Below the pieces are notes generated by a model. The model made no database searches. It had not been told where the DNA came from and saw only the letters and a list, made by a program, of their open reading frames with translations. The translations under genes and the position numbers were made by a program. From NCBI RefSeq assembly GCF_040536835.1, contig NZ_CP159578.1:2480001-2544000 (forward strand): 64,000 nt of DNA, given 5' to 3'. Positions 1 through 8,461 of this stretch are shown piece after piece. Source of the stretch: Salinicola endophyticus (GTDB taxonomy: Bacteria > Pseudomonadota > Gammaproteobacteria > Pseudomonadales > Halomonadaceae). Position 1 is the stretch's first letter, and every line of letters begins with the position of its first letter.

Positions 1-8
1 TGGGCCGT

Positions 9-35
9 GCAGGAGAGAGCTTTGCTCGCGAATGG
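9..35 (+). repeat. REP-like palindrome (copy 1)
   Basis: A short palindromic stretch with GAGC-TTT-GCTC at 17-27 followed by GCGAA. It has the layout of Pseudomonas-type REP elements (GGAGCGAGCTTGCTCGCGAA-like). It lies just beyond the stop of pseI, and related copies occur at 5960-5990 and 34753-34779. REPs of this kind are extragenic and often sit near transcript ends. The call rests on similarity between the three copies and a remembered consensus. Confidence 0.5.
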
Positions 36-81
36 TCAGGCGCCCTGTAAGACGCCAGCCATCGATCAGCCGACAGATAAC

Positions 82-1146
82 TCAATCAGCGATCAGTTCG
101 GCCTTGACCGGTGTATGCATATCGACATCGACCTTGACCGTCTTGCCCAGGATCGCGTGCAGGTACTTGGGCGTCAGCCCGTAACCCGGCCGCACGCTGC
201 GCACCGCGTCCTCGGTGATGACATCCCCAGCCCGCAACGCCTTGACGAAATAGAGTGAACGGCGAAATTTCACATTGCCCTGCTCACTCGACTTGCGTCC
301 GTAATCGATACCCCCTAGCGAACGCCAGGCCGTTTTAGTATCGCGACAGAGCGCTGCCAGCTCAGCGGGCTCCAGGGAGAAGCTGTCATCAGGCCCGCCG
401 CCGCTACGATCCAGCGTGACATGCTTCTCGATGAGGCTGGCGCCCAGCGCGATACTGGTGATTGCCGTCGTATTGTCGAGCGTATGATCGGAAAGCCCGG
501 TCACCAGACCAAATCGCCCGATCATGTCGGGGATGGTGCGCAGGTTGTAATCCTCAGCCGGCGCGGGATAGCCGCTGACGCAGTGCAGAATAGCCAGCTG
601 CTCGCAGCCTGCCCCTCTGGCGGCATCGACGGCTTCCTGAATTTCCGCCGCATCCGCCATGCCGGTGGAGATGATCATCGGCTTGCCCTTACTCGCCACG
701 TACTCGATCAACGGGATATCGACCGCCTCGAAGGAGGCGATCTTGTATGCCGGGGCGCCCAGCTCCTCGAGCAGGTCGACCGCCGTGCTGTCGAAGGGAG
801 AGCTGAACAGCGTAATGCCCTCCTTGCGCGCATGGGCGAAGAGTTCCGGGTGCCACTCCCAGGGCGTATGGGCCCACTCGTACAGCTCATAGAGCGTGCG
901 CCCCGCCCACAGTCCATCGACGATCCGGAAGTCCGCCAGATCGCTCTCCAGGGTAATGGTATCGGGGCGGTAAGTCTGAATCTTGACTGCATCGGCCCCG
1001 GCCTGCCGGGCCTGGGTGATGATGCGCTTGGCCTTCTCGATATCTCCGTTATGGTTGGCGGAAACCTCGGCGATCACGTAGGGCTCGTATCCCGGGCCGA
1101 CCTGTCGGCCCGCGATGGAAAAAGAACTCGTGGAAACAGCGCTCAT
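82..1146 (-). CDS. pseI: Pseudaminic acid synthase PseI
   Basis: A 354-aa cytoplasmic enzyme. It condenses 2,4-diacetamido-2,4,6-trideoxy-L-altrose (or its N-formyl variant) with phosphoenolpyruvate to give pseudaminic acid. Residues about 20-265 form the NeuB TIM barrel, with the typical start YVIAEVSANHNGD, then AVKIQTY, LFSSPFD, ISTGMA, LHCVSGYPAP, GLSDHT and IEKHVTLDR. Residues about 290-350 are the C-terminal SAF (antifreeze-like) domain with RSLYFVKAL and RPGYGL. Length is normal for the family. It is the last gene of the pse cassette; its ATG (1144-1146) lies one base after the stop of the upstream formyltransferase, so translation is probably coupled. The related NeuB is less likely because pseB, pseC, pseF and pseG precede it. 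Confidence 0.95.
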   Translation of the reverse strand: MSAVSTSSFSIAGRQVGPGYEPYVIAEVSANHNGDIEKAKRIITQARQAGADAVKIQTYRPDTITLESDLADFRIVDGLWAGRTLYELYEWAHTPWEWHPELFAHARKEGITLFSSPFDSTAVDLLEELGAPAYKIASFEAVDIPLIEYVASKGKPMIISTGMADAAEIQEAVDAARGAGCEQLAILHCVSGYPAPAEDYNLRTIPDMIGRFGLVTGLSDHTLDNTTAITSIALGASLIEKHVTLDRSGGGPDDSFSLEPAELAALCRDTKTAWRSLGGIDYGRKSSEQGNVKFRRSLYFVKALRAGDVITEDAVRSVRPGYGLTPKYLHAILGKTVKVDVDMHTPVKAELIAD

Positions 1147-1147
1147 C

Positions 1148-1792
1148 TCACTTCACCTTCTTGAGGCTGATGGTATAGACATGGCCATGTAAGGCAAAAA
1201 AGGCCGGATAACGCTCGGGATCCATCAGCCGGATCTTGTTGAACAGATCAGCCAGCGGCTGATACGGATCGATCTCGCTGTCGGAGGGCGTACGTCGGCG
1301 ATAGTAGCTCGGGGTAATCTGCGCAGACTGCGGCGTGGGCTGCGCACCGTGGGCGATCAAGCGCAGGGCTTCATCCATCAGCCACAGCTCGGCATCGAAC
1401 AGTAGCCGGTCGACTTCATCGTGCAGCGCGTCGGCCGCCACGGCGAAGGAGCGCTTGGCCCAGATGGCACCAGTATCGACTTCATCTTCGGCTTCCAGCA
1501 GTGACACGGTCACTCCCCGCGCGCCTTCCAGCAGCGCCCATATATGCGGGCTCCAACCCCGGCCCAAGGGCAAGTCGCTGGCATGCAGCACCAGCGTATG
1601 ACAGTAGCGACTTCTCACCTCAGCATCGATGATCTGGCTGCAGGAGACCAGGAAGAGAATGTCTCCCCCGGTCAACTCGGCACGATCCCGACAAAGTTGA
1701 ATCTCATGCTCATCGGCACGTTCTTCGCGCCAGACTCGAAGCCATCGATTGACCGGGTGGCTTTCACTGGTACATAGCAAGGTGATCTGCAT
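1148..1792 (-). CDS. Formyltransferase of the pseudaminic acid cassette (PseJ-like, in the PseH position)
   Basis: A 214-aa protein with a formyltransferase core. The loop LHASDLPLGRGWSPH corresponds to the HPSLLPxxRG segment of the Fmt family, and EDEVDTGAIW carries the conserved aspartate of DTG. The N-terminal ITLLCTSESHPVNRW replaces the usual Rossmann start. It lies between pseG and pseI, where the N-acetyltransferase PseH is usually found, and no GNAT-type PseH is visible in the window. The inferred role is N-formylation of the 4-amino-altrosamine intermediate (UDP-linked), giving a Pse5Ac7Fo-type sugar, as known for PseJ enzymes. The Asn of the classical Asn-His-Asp triad appears to be replaced (VLHAS), so activity is not certain. 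It could instead use another amino sugar. It is 20 bp from pseG. Confidence 0.75.
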   Translation of the reverse strand: MQITLLCTSESHPVNRWLRVWREERADEHEIQLCRDRAELTGGDILFLVSCSQIIDAEVRSRYCHTLVLHASDLPLGRGWSPHIWALLEGARGVTVSLLEAEDEVDTGAIWAKRSFAVAADALHDEVDRLLFDAELWLMDEALRLIAHGAQPTPQSAQITPSYYRRRTPSDSEIDPYQPLADLFNKIRLMDPERYPAFFALHGHVYTISLKKVK

Positions 1793-1812
1793 AGGGCATC
1801 CAGCCGAAGGTG

Positions 1813-2916
1813 TTATGGCGCTAGCGCAGCGGTCAGACGCTTGACGCCCTCGCCGTCGACGAGCCGAGCGGCGCGCTCGCTCATCCTCGACAGGTATCGG
1901 GCACCCATGACGCGCGCCAACACCGAGGAGAGATCTTCGCCGAGCGCGCCTGAGTCGAGACGGATAGCGGCCCCGGCGCTCTCCAGGGCCGCAGCGATAT
2001 CACGCTGATTCTCCGCCAGCACCAGAATCAAGGTCGGCAGGCCCAGGCAGCAGCGCTCCCACGAGGTACTGCCCGCCGCACCGATCGCCAGATCAGCCTC
2101 GGCCATGCGTCGCGCCATGTCGCTGACATTGGTGACGACCTCGGTAGGCTGTTCGAGGGTGCCCGCCACGCTCTTCACCACCTCGATCCAAGGCGCGGTG
2201 GCGCCCATCACTACCGTGATCCGGCAGGTTCGCGGCAGCTCGGCATGGCGCAGAGCCTGCAGCACCTCAGCGGTGACATTGTCCTTGTCTACGCCGCCCA
2301 GGCTGATCAGCAGCTGAGAAAGCGCCTGTCGGGTTGCGCGCCTTTCCAGACTCGTCCGGCGCCACTCGGCGAACTCCGGGCGAAGCAGAGCGTAATCCGG
2401 TCCAATCATCAGCCGGCAGCTTGCCGGCACCAGGTCGGCGTAATCCTCTACCAGCCTGCCCAGGTTCTGATCCAGCAGCAGGTCGGCGACGTGCTCACGA
2501 TCAGCGAGATCATCGATGACCAGCATCCGCGTGCCCGACGGACGCGCTGCCAACTCCCAGCGCGCATCCAGCGCATAGTGATCCACCACCAGCCAGTCCG
2601 GGGCGAGCGACTCGAGCAGGTCCGCGCTCTCGTGGGCATCCTGCGACCAGTCGACGCCCAACCAGGCCGCGTGGGCAGGCCCCTCGGCTTGCCCTCCAGA
2701 CAACGACGTCCCTTCCTCCACGGGCGCCGCCAGGCGCAAGACCTCGAATCCCTCGGCTTCGATACGCGCGATCAGATGGCCGGGAAGCTCACGACACAGG
2801 AAGCAGCATCGCGCCGCATGATGCTCGCGCAGCGCCGTCGCCAGCGTCAGGCAACGCATGACGTGGCCGGTACCAATCTCGAGCGAGGCATCGACGCGGA
2901 AAGCCACGCATGCCAT
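1813..2916 (-). CDS. pseG: UDP-2,4-diacetamido-2,4,6-trideoxy-beta-L-altropyranose hydrolase PseG
   Basis: A 367-aa inverting hydrolase that removes UDP from the altrose intermediate before PseI acts. The N-terminal FRVDASLEIGTGHVMRC carries the glycine-rich loop and catalytic His of PseG. The second half is GT-B-like and resembles MurG (LLISLGGVDKDN, GAAGSTSWERCCLGLPT, LAENQ). The frame is open further upstream, but that part lies inside pseF. The ATG at 2914-2916 overlaps the pseF stop by one base (TGATG), which is also how pseC and pseF are joined, so this start is chosen. Fourth gene of the cassette. Confidence 0.93.
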   Translation of the reverse strand: MACVAFRVDASLEIGTGHVMRCLTLATALREHHAARCCFLCRELPGHLIARIEAEGFEVLRLAAPVEEGTSLSGGQAEGPAHAAWLGVDWSQDAHESADLLESLAPDWLVVDHYALDARWELAARPSGTRMLVIDDLADREHVADLLLDQNLGRLVEDYADLVPASCRLMIGPDYALLRPEFAEWRRTSLERRATRQALSQLLISLGGVDKDNVTAEVLQALRHAELPRTCRITVVMGATAPWIEVVKSVAGTLEQPTEVVTNVSDMARRMAEADLAIGAAGSTSWERCCLGLPTLILVLAENQRDIAAALESAGAAIRLDSGALGEDLSSVLARVMGARYLSRMSERAARLVDGEGVKRLTAALAP

Positions 2917-3620
2917 CAGACACTCTCTCCCGATGCCGCCTGCCAGGCCTTGAACAGCCATTCGCCGCGCTGCCAATCTTCTGGCGTGTCGATATCCTGA
3001 ACCCGATGGCGCGGCAGCTTGACCGGCACCGCACGCGCCGAGAACAGCGGACGGCCCGCCAGCCAGGCCTCCGGGCGGCCCCAGTAGAACTGGCCGGCGT
3101 CGTGCCACGCCTCTTCCAGGTCCTGGGAACGGGTGTTGAGATGTTGCGGCTCGAACATCGCCACCCGCCCTTCGGGTGTCATGCGTAGCGCCCGCTGAAT
3201 CGGGAAGGCGTAGCTGGTCACTGAAAAGGCATAGTCGACGTCCTCGCCCTCAAGGCAATCGAGCCCCGCGATCAGATCACCGGCAGCAACAAAGGGCGCC
3301 GTGGCATAAAGGCAGCAGACCGCCTCGAGAGAGACGCCCGCCTGCTGAATCTCCGTGATGGCGTGGGCAATGACCGGCACCGTACCGGTATGATCATCCG
3401 CTAGCGCCGCCGGGCGCATGAAGGGCGTCTGCGCGCCCCACTCCCTGGCCACCGCGGCGATCTCGTCATCGTCGGTCGAGACGATGACGAGATCGAAACA
3501 GCGGCTCGCCAGCGCCGCCTGGATGGACCATGCGATCATCGGTTTACCGCAAAAGGCTTTGATGTTCTTGCGCGGAATCCGCTTGCTACCGCCCCGCGCC
3601 GGAATCACTGCCAGCCGCAT
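2916..3620 (-). CDS. pseF: Pseudaminic acid cytidylyltransferase PseF
   Basis: A 234-aa CMP-sugar synthetase that activates pseudaminic acid with CTP. The start MRLAVIPARGGSKRIPRKNI holds the nucleotide-binding loop of the NeuA/KdsB/PseF family, followed by VIVSTDDDEI and CCLYATAPFV. Length is typical (about 230 aa). The ATG at 3618-3620 overlaps the pseC stop by one base (TGATG). An in-frame GTG lies one codon further upstream, but the coupling pattern supports the ATG. It is made together with pseC and pseG. NeuA is the alternative assignment; the gene neighbourhood favours PseF. Confidence 0.93.
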   Translation of the reverse strand: MRLAVIPARGGSKRIPRKNIKAFCGKPMIAWSIQAALASRCFDLVIVSTDDDEIAAVAREWGAQTPFMRPAALADDHTGTVPVIAHAITEIQQAGVSLEAVCCLYATAPFVAAGDLIAGLDCLEGEDVDYAFSVTSYAFPIQRALRMTPEGRVAMFEPQHLNTRSQDLEEAWHDAGQFYWGRPEAWLAGRPLFSARAVPVKLPRHRVQDIDTPEDWQRGEWLFKAWQAASGESV

Positions 3621-4777
3621 CACATCAGCACCTCAGAGAGCGCACGAATCACCGCGTCCTGCTGCGACTCGCTCAGGGTCGGGAACAGCGGCAGACTAAT
3701 CGCCTCGGCGTAGTAGCGCTCTGCCTGGGGGAAGTCTCCGTCTCCAAACCCAAGTGCGCGGTAATAGGGCTGGGTATGCACCGGGATATAGTGCAGATTG
3801 ACACCGACACCTCGCGCGCGCAGTGCCTCGAACGCCTCGCGGTGAGAGGCCGAGATTCGCTCCAGCTCTAGCCGGATGACATAAAGATGGCGCCCGGAGT
3901 AGCTATCCGGATGCTGCCAGGGTGTCACCACCGGCAACTCGGCCAGCTCAGCGTCGTAGCGCGCCGCCAGATGGTGCCGCTCGGCCACGTAGTGATCCAG
4001 CCGCTTAGACTGGGAGACCCCCAACGCGGCCTGTAGCTCGGTCATGCGGTAATTGAAGCCCAGCTCGATCTGCTGGTAGTACCAGGGCCCGTCGGCCTCA
4101 TGGGTCATGGCAGCCGGATCACGCGTGATGCCGTGGCTGCGCAGCAGCGCCATTTTTTCGGCCAGACTATCGTCGTTGGTCAGCGCCATGCCGCCTTCGG
4201 CGGTGGTGATGATCTTGACCGGATGAAAGCTGAAGACGGTGATATCGCTGTAGCGACCGCTGCCGATGAACTCTCCCTGATACTTGCCGCCGACCGCATG
4301 CGAGGCATCTTCGATGATCCGAAAGCCGAAGCGCTTGCCCAGCGCATGGATAGCCTGCATTTCGCAGGGCTGGCCGCACAGATGCACGGCGACCACCACC
4401 TTGGGCAAGCGGCCCTGGCGCTCAGCCTCCAGCAGTTTGGACTCCAGCGCCTTGGGGCAGAGGTTGTAGGTTCTGGGGTCGATATCGACGAAATCGACAC
4501 TGGCACCGCAGTATAGGCCGCAGTTGGCCGACGCGACGAAGGTCACCGGGCTGGTCCAGAGCCAGTCGCCCTCCCCCAGGCCCAGCGCCAGGCAGGCAAT
4601 ATGCAGCGCCGAGGTGGCGCTGTTGACCGCCAGCGCGTGCCGGGCACCCACATGGGCGGCTAGAGTGCGCTCGAACAGCGGCACCTGTGGCCCCTGGGTC
4701 AGAAAGTCCGACTGCAGCACCGAGAGAACGGCATCGATATCCGCCTGCTCGATCGCCTGCCGACCATAAGGAATCAT
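3620..4777 (-). CDS. pseC: UDP-4-amino-4,6-dideoxy-N-acetyl-beta-L-altrosamine transaminase PseC
   Basis: A 385-aa PLP enzyme of the DegT/DnrJ/EryC1 family, transferring an amino group to C4 of the keto sugar made by PseB. Visible features are PYGRQAIEQADIDAV and LTQGPQVPLFE at the N-terminus, AVNSATSALHIACLALG (PLP phosphate pocket), IEDASHAVGG (Asp for the pyridine nitrogen) and VFSFHPVKIITTAEGG with the Schiff-base lysine. The open frame runs further upstream into pseB. The ATG at 4775-4777 that overlaps the pseB stop (TGATG) gives the normal family length. Confidence 0.94.
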   Translation of the reverse strand: MIPYGRQAIEQADIDAVLSVLQSDFLTQGPQVPLFERTLAAHVGARHALAVNSATSALHIACLALGLGEGDWLWTSPVTFVASANCGLYCGASVDFVDIDPRTYNLCPKALESKLLEAERQGRLPKVVVAVHLCGQPCEMQAIHALGKRFGFRIIEDASHAVGGKYQGEFIGSGRYSDITVFSFHPVKIITTAEGGMALTNDDSLAEKMALLRSHGITRDPAAMTHEADGPWYYQQIELGFNYRMTELQAALGVSQSKRLDHYVAERHHLAARYDAELAELPVVTPWQHPDSYSGRHLYVIRLELERISASHREAFEALRARGVGVNLHYIPVHTQPYYRALGFGDGDFPQAERYYAEAISLPLFPTLSESQQDAVIRALSEVLM

Positions 4778-5775
4778 CAGATGGCTCCGATCTTGTCCCA
4801 GTTGCGCTCGATCCACGCCTGTAGCTGCGCGTCGCTCATCCACTCGGCGTTGTTGTGGCTCGAGTAGTTGAAGTCCTCCGCCACCCGGGTTCCCCCCTTG
4901 ATCCGGTTCACATCCTGATCCCACTTGTTGATCGCGGGCAGGATCTTGTAGTGGTCAGGGTACTCGTAGGTGTGCAGCGCATCCTCCTCACCGATCATCT
5001 GCTCGTGCAGCTTCTCACCAGGGCGGATACCGACGATCTCCTGGCGCGCGTCGGGGGCCACGACACGTGCCAGATCGGTCACCTTCATCGAAGGGATCTT
5101 CTTGACGTAGATCTCGCCGCCCTCCATATCCTCGAATGCGTGCCAGACCAGCTCGACGCCCTCTTCCAGCGAGATCATGAAGCGAGTCATGCGCGGGTCG
5201 GTGATCGGCAACACGCCCTTGTCGCGCATCGAGAGAAAGAACGGGATGACCGAGCCGCGGGAGCCCATGACATTACCGTAGCGCACCACGGAGAAGCGCG
5301 TCTCGTGACCACCGGCATAAGAGTTGCCCGCGACGAACAGCTTGTCGGAGGTCAGCTTGGTCGCCCCGTAGAGGTTCACCGGGCTGCTCGCCTTGTCCGT
5401 GGAGAGCGCCACCACCCGCTTCACTCCCTTGTCGATACACGCATCAATGAGGTTCATGGCGCCCAGGACGTTCGTCTTGACGCACTCGAAGGGGTTGTAC
5501 TCGGCGGTAGGCACGATCTTGGTGGCGGCCGCATGGACGACATAGTCCACACCGTCCAGGGCGCGATAGATGCGGTCTCTGTCTCTGACATCACCGATGA
5601 AAAAACGCACCCGCTCGTCACCCGCGAACAGCTTGGCCATCTCCCACTGCTTCATCTCGTCACGCGAATAGACGATGACCTTGCGGGGGTTGTACTGGCT
5701 CAGCACCATATGCAGGAACTTGTGACCGAAGGAGCCGGTACCGCCAGTGACCAGGATCACAGAATCATTGAACAT
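4777..5775 (-). CDS. pseB: UDP-N-acetylglucosamine 4,6-dehydratase (inverting) PseB
   Basis: A 332-aa short-chain dehydrogenase/reductase of the extended type, the first step of CMP-pseudaminic acid synthesis from UDP-GlcNAc. It shows the Rossmann motif LVTGGTGSFGHKF, the VIVYSRDEMKQWEM segment typical of PseB/FlaA1, HAAATKIVPTAE, LSTDKASSPVNLYGATK (active-site Lys-Thr-Asp and YxxxK equivalents) and VVRYGNVMGSRGSVIPFF. It is the first gene of the cassette, transcribed to the left, with about 230 bp of non-coding DNA upstream that should hold its promoter. Confidence 0.96.
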   Translation of the reverse strand: MFNDSVILVTGGTGSFGHKFLHMVLSQYNPRKVIVYSRDEMKQWEMAKLFAGDERVRFFIGDVRDRDRIYRALDGVDYVVHAAATKIVPTAEYNPFECVKTNVLGAMNLIDACIDKGVKRVVALSTDKASSPVNLYGATKLTSDKLFVAGNSYAGGHETRFSVVRYGNVMGSRGSVIPFFLSMRDKGVLPITDPRMTRFMISLEEGVELVWHAFEDMEGGEIYVKKIPSMKVTDLARVVAPDARQEIVGIRPGEKLHEQMIGEEDALHTYEYPDHYKILPAINKWDQDVNRIKGGTRVAEDFNYSSHNNAEWMSDAQLQAWIERNWDKIGAI

Positions 5776-6006
5776 CCATTTTTACCTCGGGCCGCTTCGC
5801 CACGCGCCGCTCCCGCTCATGCAGGTATCGGCATCTTGCGCTCATGCTACTGCCTGGCACAGCGTTCAAAGCGGCAAACAAGCCACCCGCAAGGGAACAA
5901 ACCCACCTTTCGCGACCAAGTGACCCCGCGCCGCTCCAATACCTCCGCCCGAATCCCCCCTGTAGAAGCGAGCTTCGCCCGCGAAAAATCATCGGAACGC
6001 CGAACG
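5776..6006. other. Intergenic region upstream of pseB, with a REP-like element
   Basis: About 230 bp without a convincing gene, between pseB and the terminator of the next gene. The pseB promoter should lie here, but no clear -35/-10 pair was recognised. A REP-like palindrome occupies 5960-5990. Confidence 0.6.
5960..5990 (+). repeat. REP-like palindrome (copy 2)
   Basis: CTGTAGAAGCGAGCTTC followed by GCCCGCGAAA matches the Pseudomonas-type REP layout (CTGTAGGAGCGAGCTTGCTCGCGAA). The perfect palindrome GAAGC-GA-GCTTC is at 5966-5977. It is in the same orientation as copy 1 at 9-35, so the pse cassette lies between two copies. Confidence 0.6.
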
Positions 6007-6055
6007 AAAAAGAGCCTTTCCGGTGCCGGGTCTCCCCGGTCGTGAAAGGCTCTTT
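6007..6055 (-). terminator. Rho-independent terminator after the PhyH-type gene
   Basis: A perfect 12-bp inverted repeat pairs AAAGAGCCTTTC (6009-6020) with GAAAGGCTCTTT (6044-6055). Read on the minus strand, the stem is followed by a T run (complement of 6007-6010). It lies about 60 bp beyond the stop of the PhyH-type gene and upstream of pseB, so the pse cassette probably has its own promoter. Confidence 0.85.
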
Positions 6056-6112
6056 GGACGATCTGTCGATGATGTTTACTGCTACCCACCCCAACGCCAG
6101 GCGGGCTAAGAC

Positions 6113-7129
6113 TCAAATACGCTTGCGCGGGATCACATGCCACGAAGAACGACCACCCTTTGCCGCGGCCCTGGCATCCTCCTTCAGGCGCATGCGCTGG
6201 AGCACGCGATACTGCAACCGGTTGAAGTAGTCGAATCCCAGCCCCGGCAGGGGGACGAAGGGGTTGGTTCGGCTCATTCCCCACAGCGCCAGGCGCGAGC
6301 TGCCGGGTTCGGCCTCGCCCCGCGCATGAACGCCAAAAGTATTGGCGATCAGCAAGGTGTTGCCGTTGACCCAGAACGCCTGTGGGCCGCCCTGGCCCAG
6401 GCGCTGCGCCTCTTCGGGACTGACCCGGAACGAACCTCGCGCGGTGTAGCTGTCCGCATGCTGGCGCGCGCGCACGCTCATCTCATACTCCCACTTCAGC
6501 CGCTCCCGGTGCGGCCGGTTCGAACCCGGCACGAACACGAAAGGCCCGTTGTGGTCGGTGACATCTTCCAGGTAGAGCCAGAACTTCATGGTCGGTTGGA
6601 AGGTATCCACGTGCAGATTCTTCTGCGGGTCGCGCTTGTGCTCCTCCGGGCGATCTCCGTTGTGCACGTTCTCGATATGGCAGATCGGCAGGCGCGCGTG
6701 CCCCGCGCAGTAGCGGAACAGCCGCTTCAAGGCCGGGTCTTCCAGTACCGCTTTCACCTCGGGCAACTGCGCGACCACCTCCGGTGCCAGCAGGATGCGG
6801 TGGGTGTCGGTGTCGCCCTGGCAGCACTCGCGGATCTCTCCCTCGTAAGCGCGCACCGCCGCCACCAGCGCTTCGAACTGCGCTGGCGGCAGGTAGTTCT
6901 CCTTGAGCACATAGCCCTCGCGCTGGAACGCGACCCGATCCGCTTTGGGCACGCCGGGCGCGAACATCGCCATGCGCAGACGCGAAATCCAGTAGGCCAG
7001 CCACACCCTGGCCACGTGCAGCCCCCAGCGGTTGAGCCGCTCGCTGCCGAGCACCGGGTTGCCCTTGAACGACTTGGCGCCGGTGAACAGTTCACCGAGC
7101 CAGATCGGATACCGAGTCCAGGATTTCAT
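6113..7129 (-). CDS. Phytanoyl-CoA dioxygenase (PhyH) family protein
   Basis: A 338-aa predicted 2-oxoglutarate/Fe(II)-dependent oxygenase. The metal-binding HxD is in NLHVDTFQPTMKFWLYL, the distal His in NTFGVHARGEAEPG, and the following Arg of SSRLALWG would bind 2-oxoglutarate. FVFVPGSN fits the PhyH core. The frame is open 31 codons further upstream, but the ATG at 7127-7129 has a good ribosome site (CGGGAGG, 9-base spacer). The substrate is unknown. Its place between glycosyltransferases and pse genes suggests modification of a sugar or lipid of the polysaccharide, which is inference only. It is followed by a strong terminator. Confidence 0.82.
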   Translation of the reverse strand: MKSWTRYPIWLGELFTGAKSFKGNPVLGSERLNRWGLHVARVWLAYWISRLRMAMFAPGVPKADRVAFQREGYVLKENYLPPAQFEALVAAVRAYEGEIRECCQGDTDTHRILLAPEVVAQLPEVKAVLEDPALKRLFRYCAGHARLPICHIENVHNGDRPEEHKRDPQKNLHVDTFQPTMKFWLYLEDVTDHNGPFVFVPGSNRPHRERLKWEYEMSVRARQHADSYTARGSFRVSPEEAQRLGQGGPQAFWVNGNTLLIANTFGVHARGEAEPGSSRLALWGMSRTNPFVPLPGLGFDYFNRLQYRVLQRMRLKEDARAAAKGGRSSWHVIPRKRI

Positions 7130-7282
7130 ACGTGGCAACCTCCCGACATCGCAGTCATCATCTTTGATCAGCCTTCCCTTGCTCGAGACGCCCTTGATCG
7201 GCGCGTTCGATGAATGCCACACAGCCAGTACCTAGAATCGGTTTCGCTGGCTTACCGGAAAACCCAGATCTCTCTAACACTA

Positions 7283-8461
7283 TCACTCGCCCCGCTGGCG
7301 CCAGAACATCTCGGCAATGGCCGGATCGCCAACTTCTCGCGCTCTCCGCCCAGCGGCACGGGCCATGCTTTCCCGCTCATCGGGGTATTGGATGAGCCGG
7401 CGCAGCGCCTCTTCCCAAGCTTTGGCGTCGTCCTCGACCAGAAGCCCGTCGACACCATCAGTAATGACCTGCGAATAAGGCGCGCGGGCACTATATAGCC
7501 CGACACCACCCATAACGGCGATATCCAGCAGTTTGATCCAGGATTTGCCACGGTTGAACGGGGTGGGCAAGAGCGGCGCCAGGCCGATGTGCAGCCGGCG
7601 CTGACGCTGGTAGGTCAGAAAATCCGCCCACATCCTGGCATCAGGGCAAGAGACCCGATCGAGCCGGCTCAAAGTCTCGGGCGCGTTGGCCCCCAGCATG
7701 ATCTCGAAGTCACTTTCAGACCGGACATCGTGTACCGCACGGATGGCCGGCAGGAGCGCCTCTAGATCGGCGAGATGCGCGCGCGTGCCATGAAAACCGA
7801 TCTCGACCCGCTTTCCGCGGTGATGCGAATAATCAGGCAGCGGCGAGATCAACGAAGGCGGGAGTACCGAAACCCGCCGATGATGCTGCCTTGTCGTCGT
7901 CGCCAGATTCTCGCTGCAAACCACGACCTCATCGGCGAGTGCGAAGAGGCGAGGCTGTATCTCGCAGACCAGTGCCTGCATGCGCAGCCGATACTCCTCC
8001 GGCAAACTCAGGTCGCGTGCGGCGGCCAGCAGATCGTCGTCGAGCAGGTAGTAGATCTCACCGAACCAGCCTCGAAAGCGCGTCAGCCAGTCGAGCCAGG
8101 ATGCACTCAGGGAACGCGTGATGACCACATTCGCGCCCCGCCAGGCATAGGCCTGTAAAGGCCAGTAGCGCCAGGGGGACCGGGCCCGCGTATCCAGGTA
8201 GACGGTGCGCTGCCCGACCTGGGCCAGCCGAGGGATCAGCCCACGAAAATAGATATCCTCGGTCGGGTGGGCGCCATCGCTCAATACCAACCAGCGGCAA
8301 GCCTGATAAGGGCGGCGCGGTGTCTCACGCAGTGCCGCCAGCCGCTTGCGCCTGGCCTTCTTGGCCCGCGGCGTCAGCGGCGTTTGTTCTCGCGCCGTTC
8401 TGGAAGCTCGCACTCCCGAGCTCAGCGCCGTATTGGGCTCAGCGCAGGGAGAAGTCTTCAT
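7283..8461 (-). CDS. Glycosyltransferase, GT-B fold (group 1-like)
   Basis: A 392-aa cytoplasmic protein with the outline of a GT-B glycosyltransferase. Residues about 55-215 form a diverged acceptor half (WLVLSDGAHPTEDIYFRG, YYLLDDDL, ADEVVVCSENL). The C-terminal half has VEIGFHGTRAHLADLEALLPAI, IGLAPLLPTPFNRGKSWIKLLDIA (nucleotide-sugar site segment) and GVDGLLVEDD. The N-terminal 50 residues are basic (KKARRKRLAALR) and may contact the membrane. Its ATG lies 23 bases inside the 3' end of the upstream GT2 gene, so the two are co-translated. Donor and acceptor cannot be predicted. Confidence 0.8.
   Translation of the reverse strand: MKTSPCAEPNTALSSGVRASRTAREQTPLTPRAKKARRKRLAALRETPRRPYQACRWLVLSDGAHPTEDIYFRGLIPRLAQVGQRTVYLDTRARSPWRYWPLQAYAWRGANVVITRSLSASWLDWLTRFRGWFGEIYYLLDDDLLAAARDLSLPEEYRLRMQALVCEIQPRLFALADEVVVCSENLATTTRQHHRRVSVLPPSLISPLPDYSHHRGKRVEIGFHGTRAHLADLEALLPAIRAVHDVRSESDFEIMLGANAPETLSRLDRVSCPDARMWADFLTYQRQRRLHIGLAPLLPTPFNRGKSWIKLLDIAVMGGVGLYSARAPYSQVITDGVDGLLVEDDAKAWEEALRRLIQYPDERESMARAAGRRAREVGDPAIAEMFWRQRGE

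Noticed and set aside
3580..3595. GGCGGTAGC, similar to the ops/JUMPstart core
   Set aside because: It encodes the Gly-Gly-Ser-Lys loop of PseF and is not upstream of an operon.
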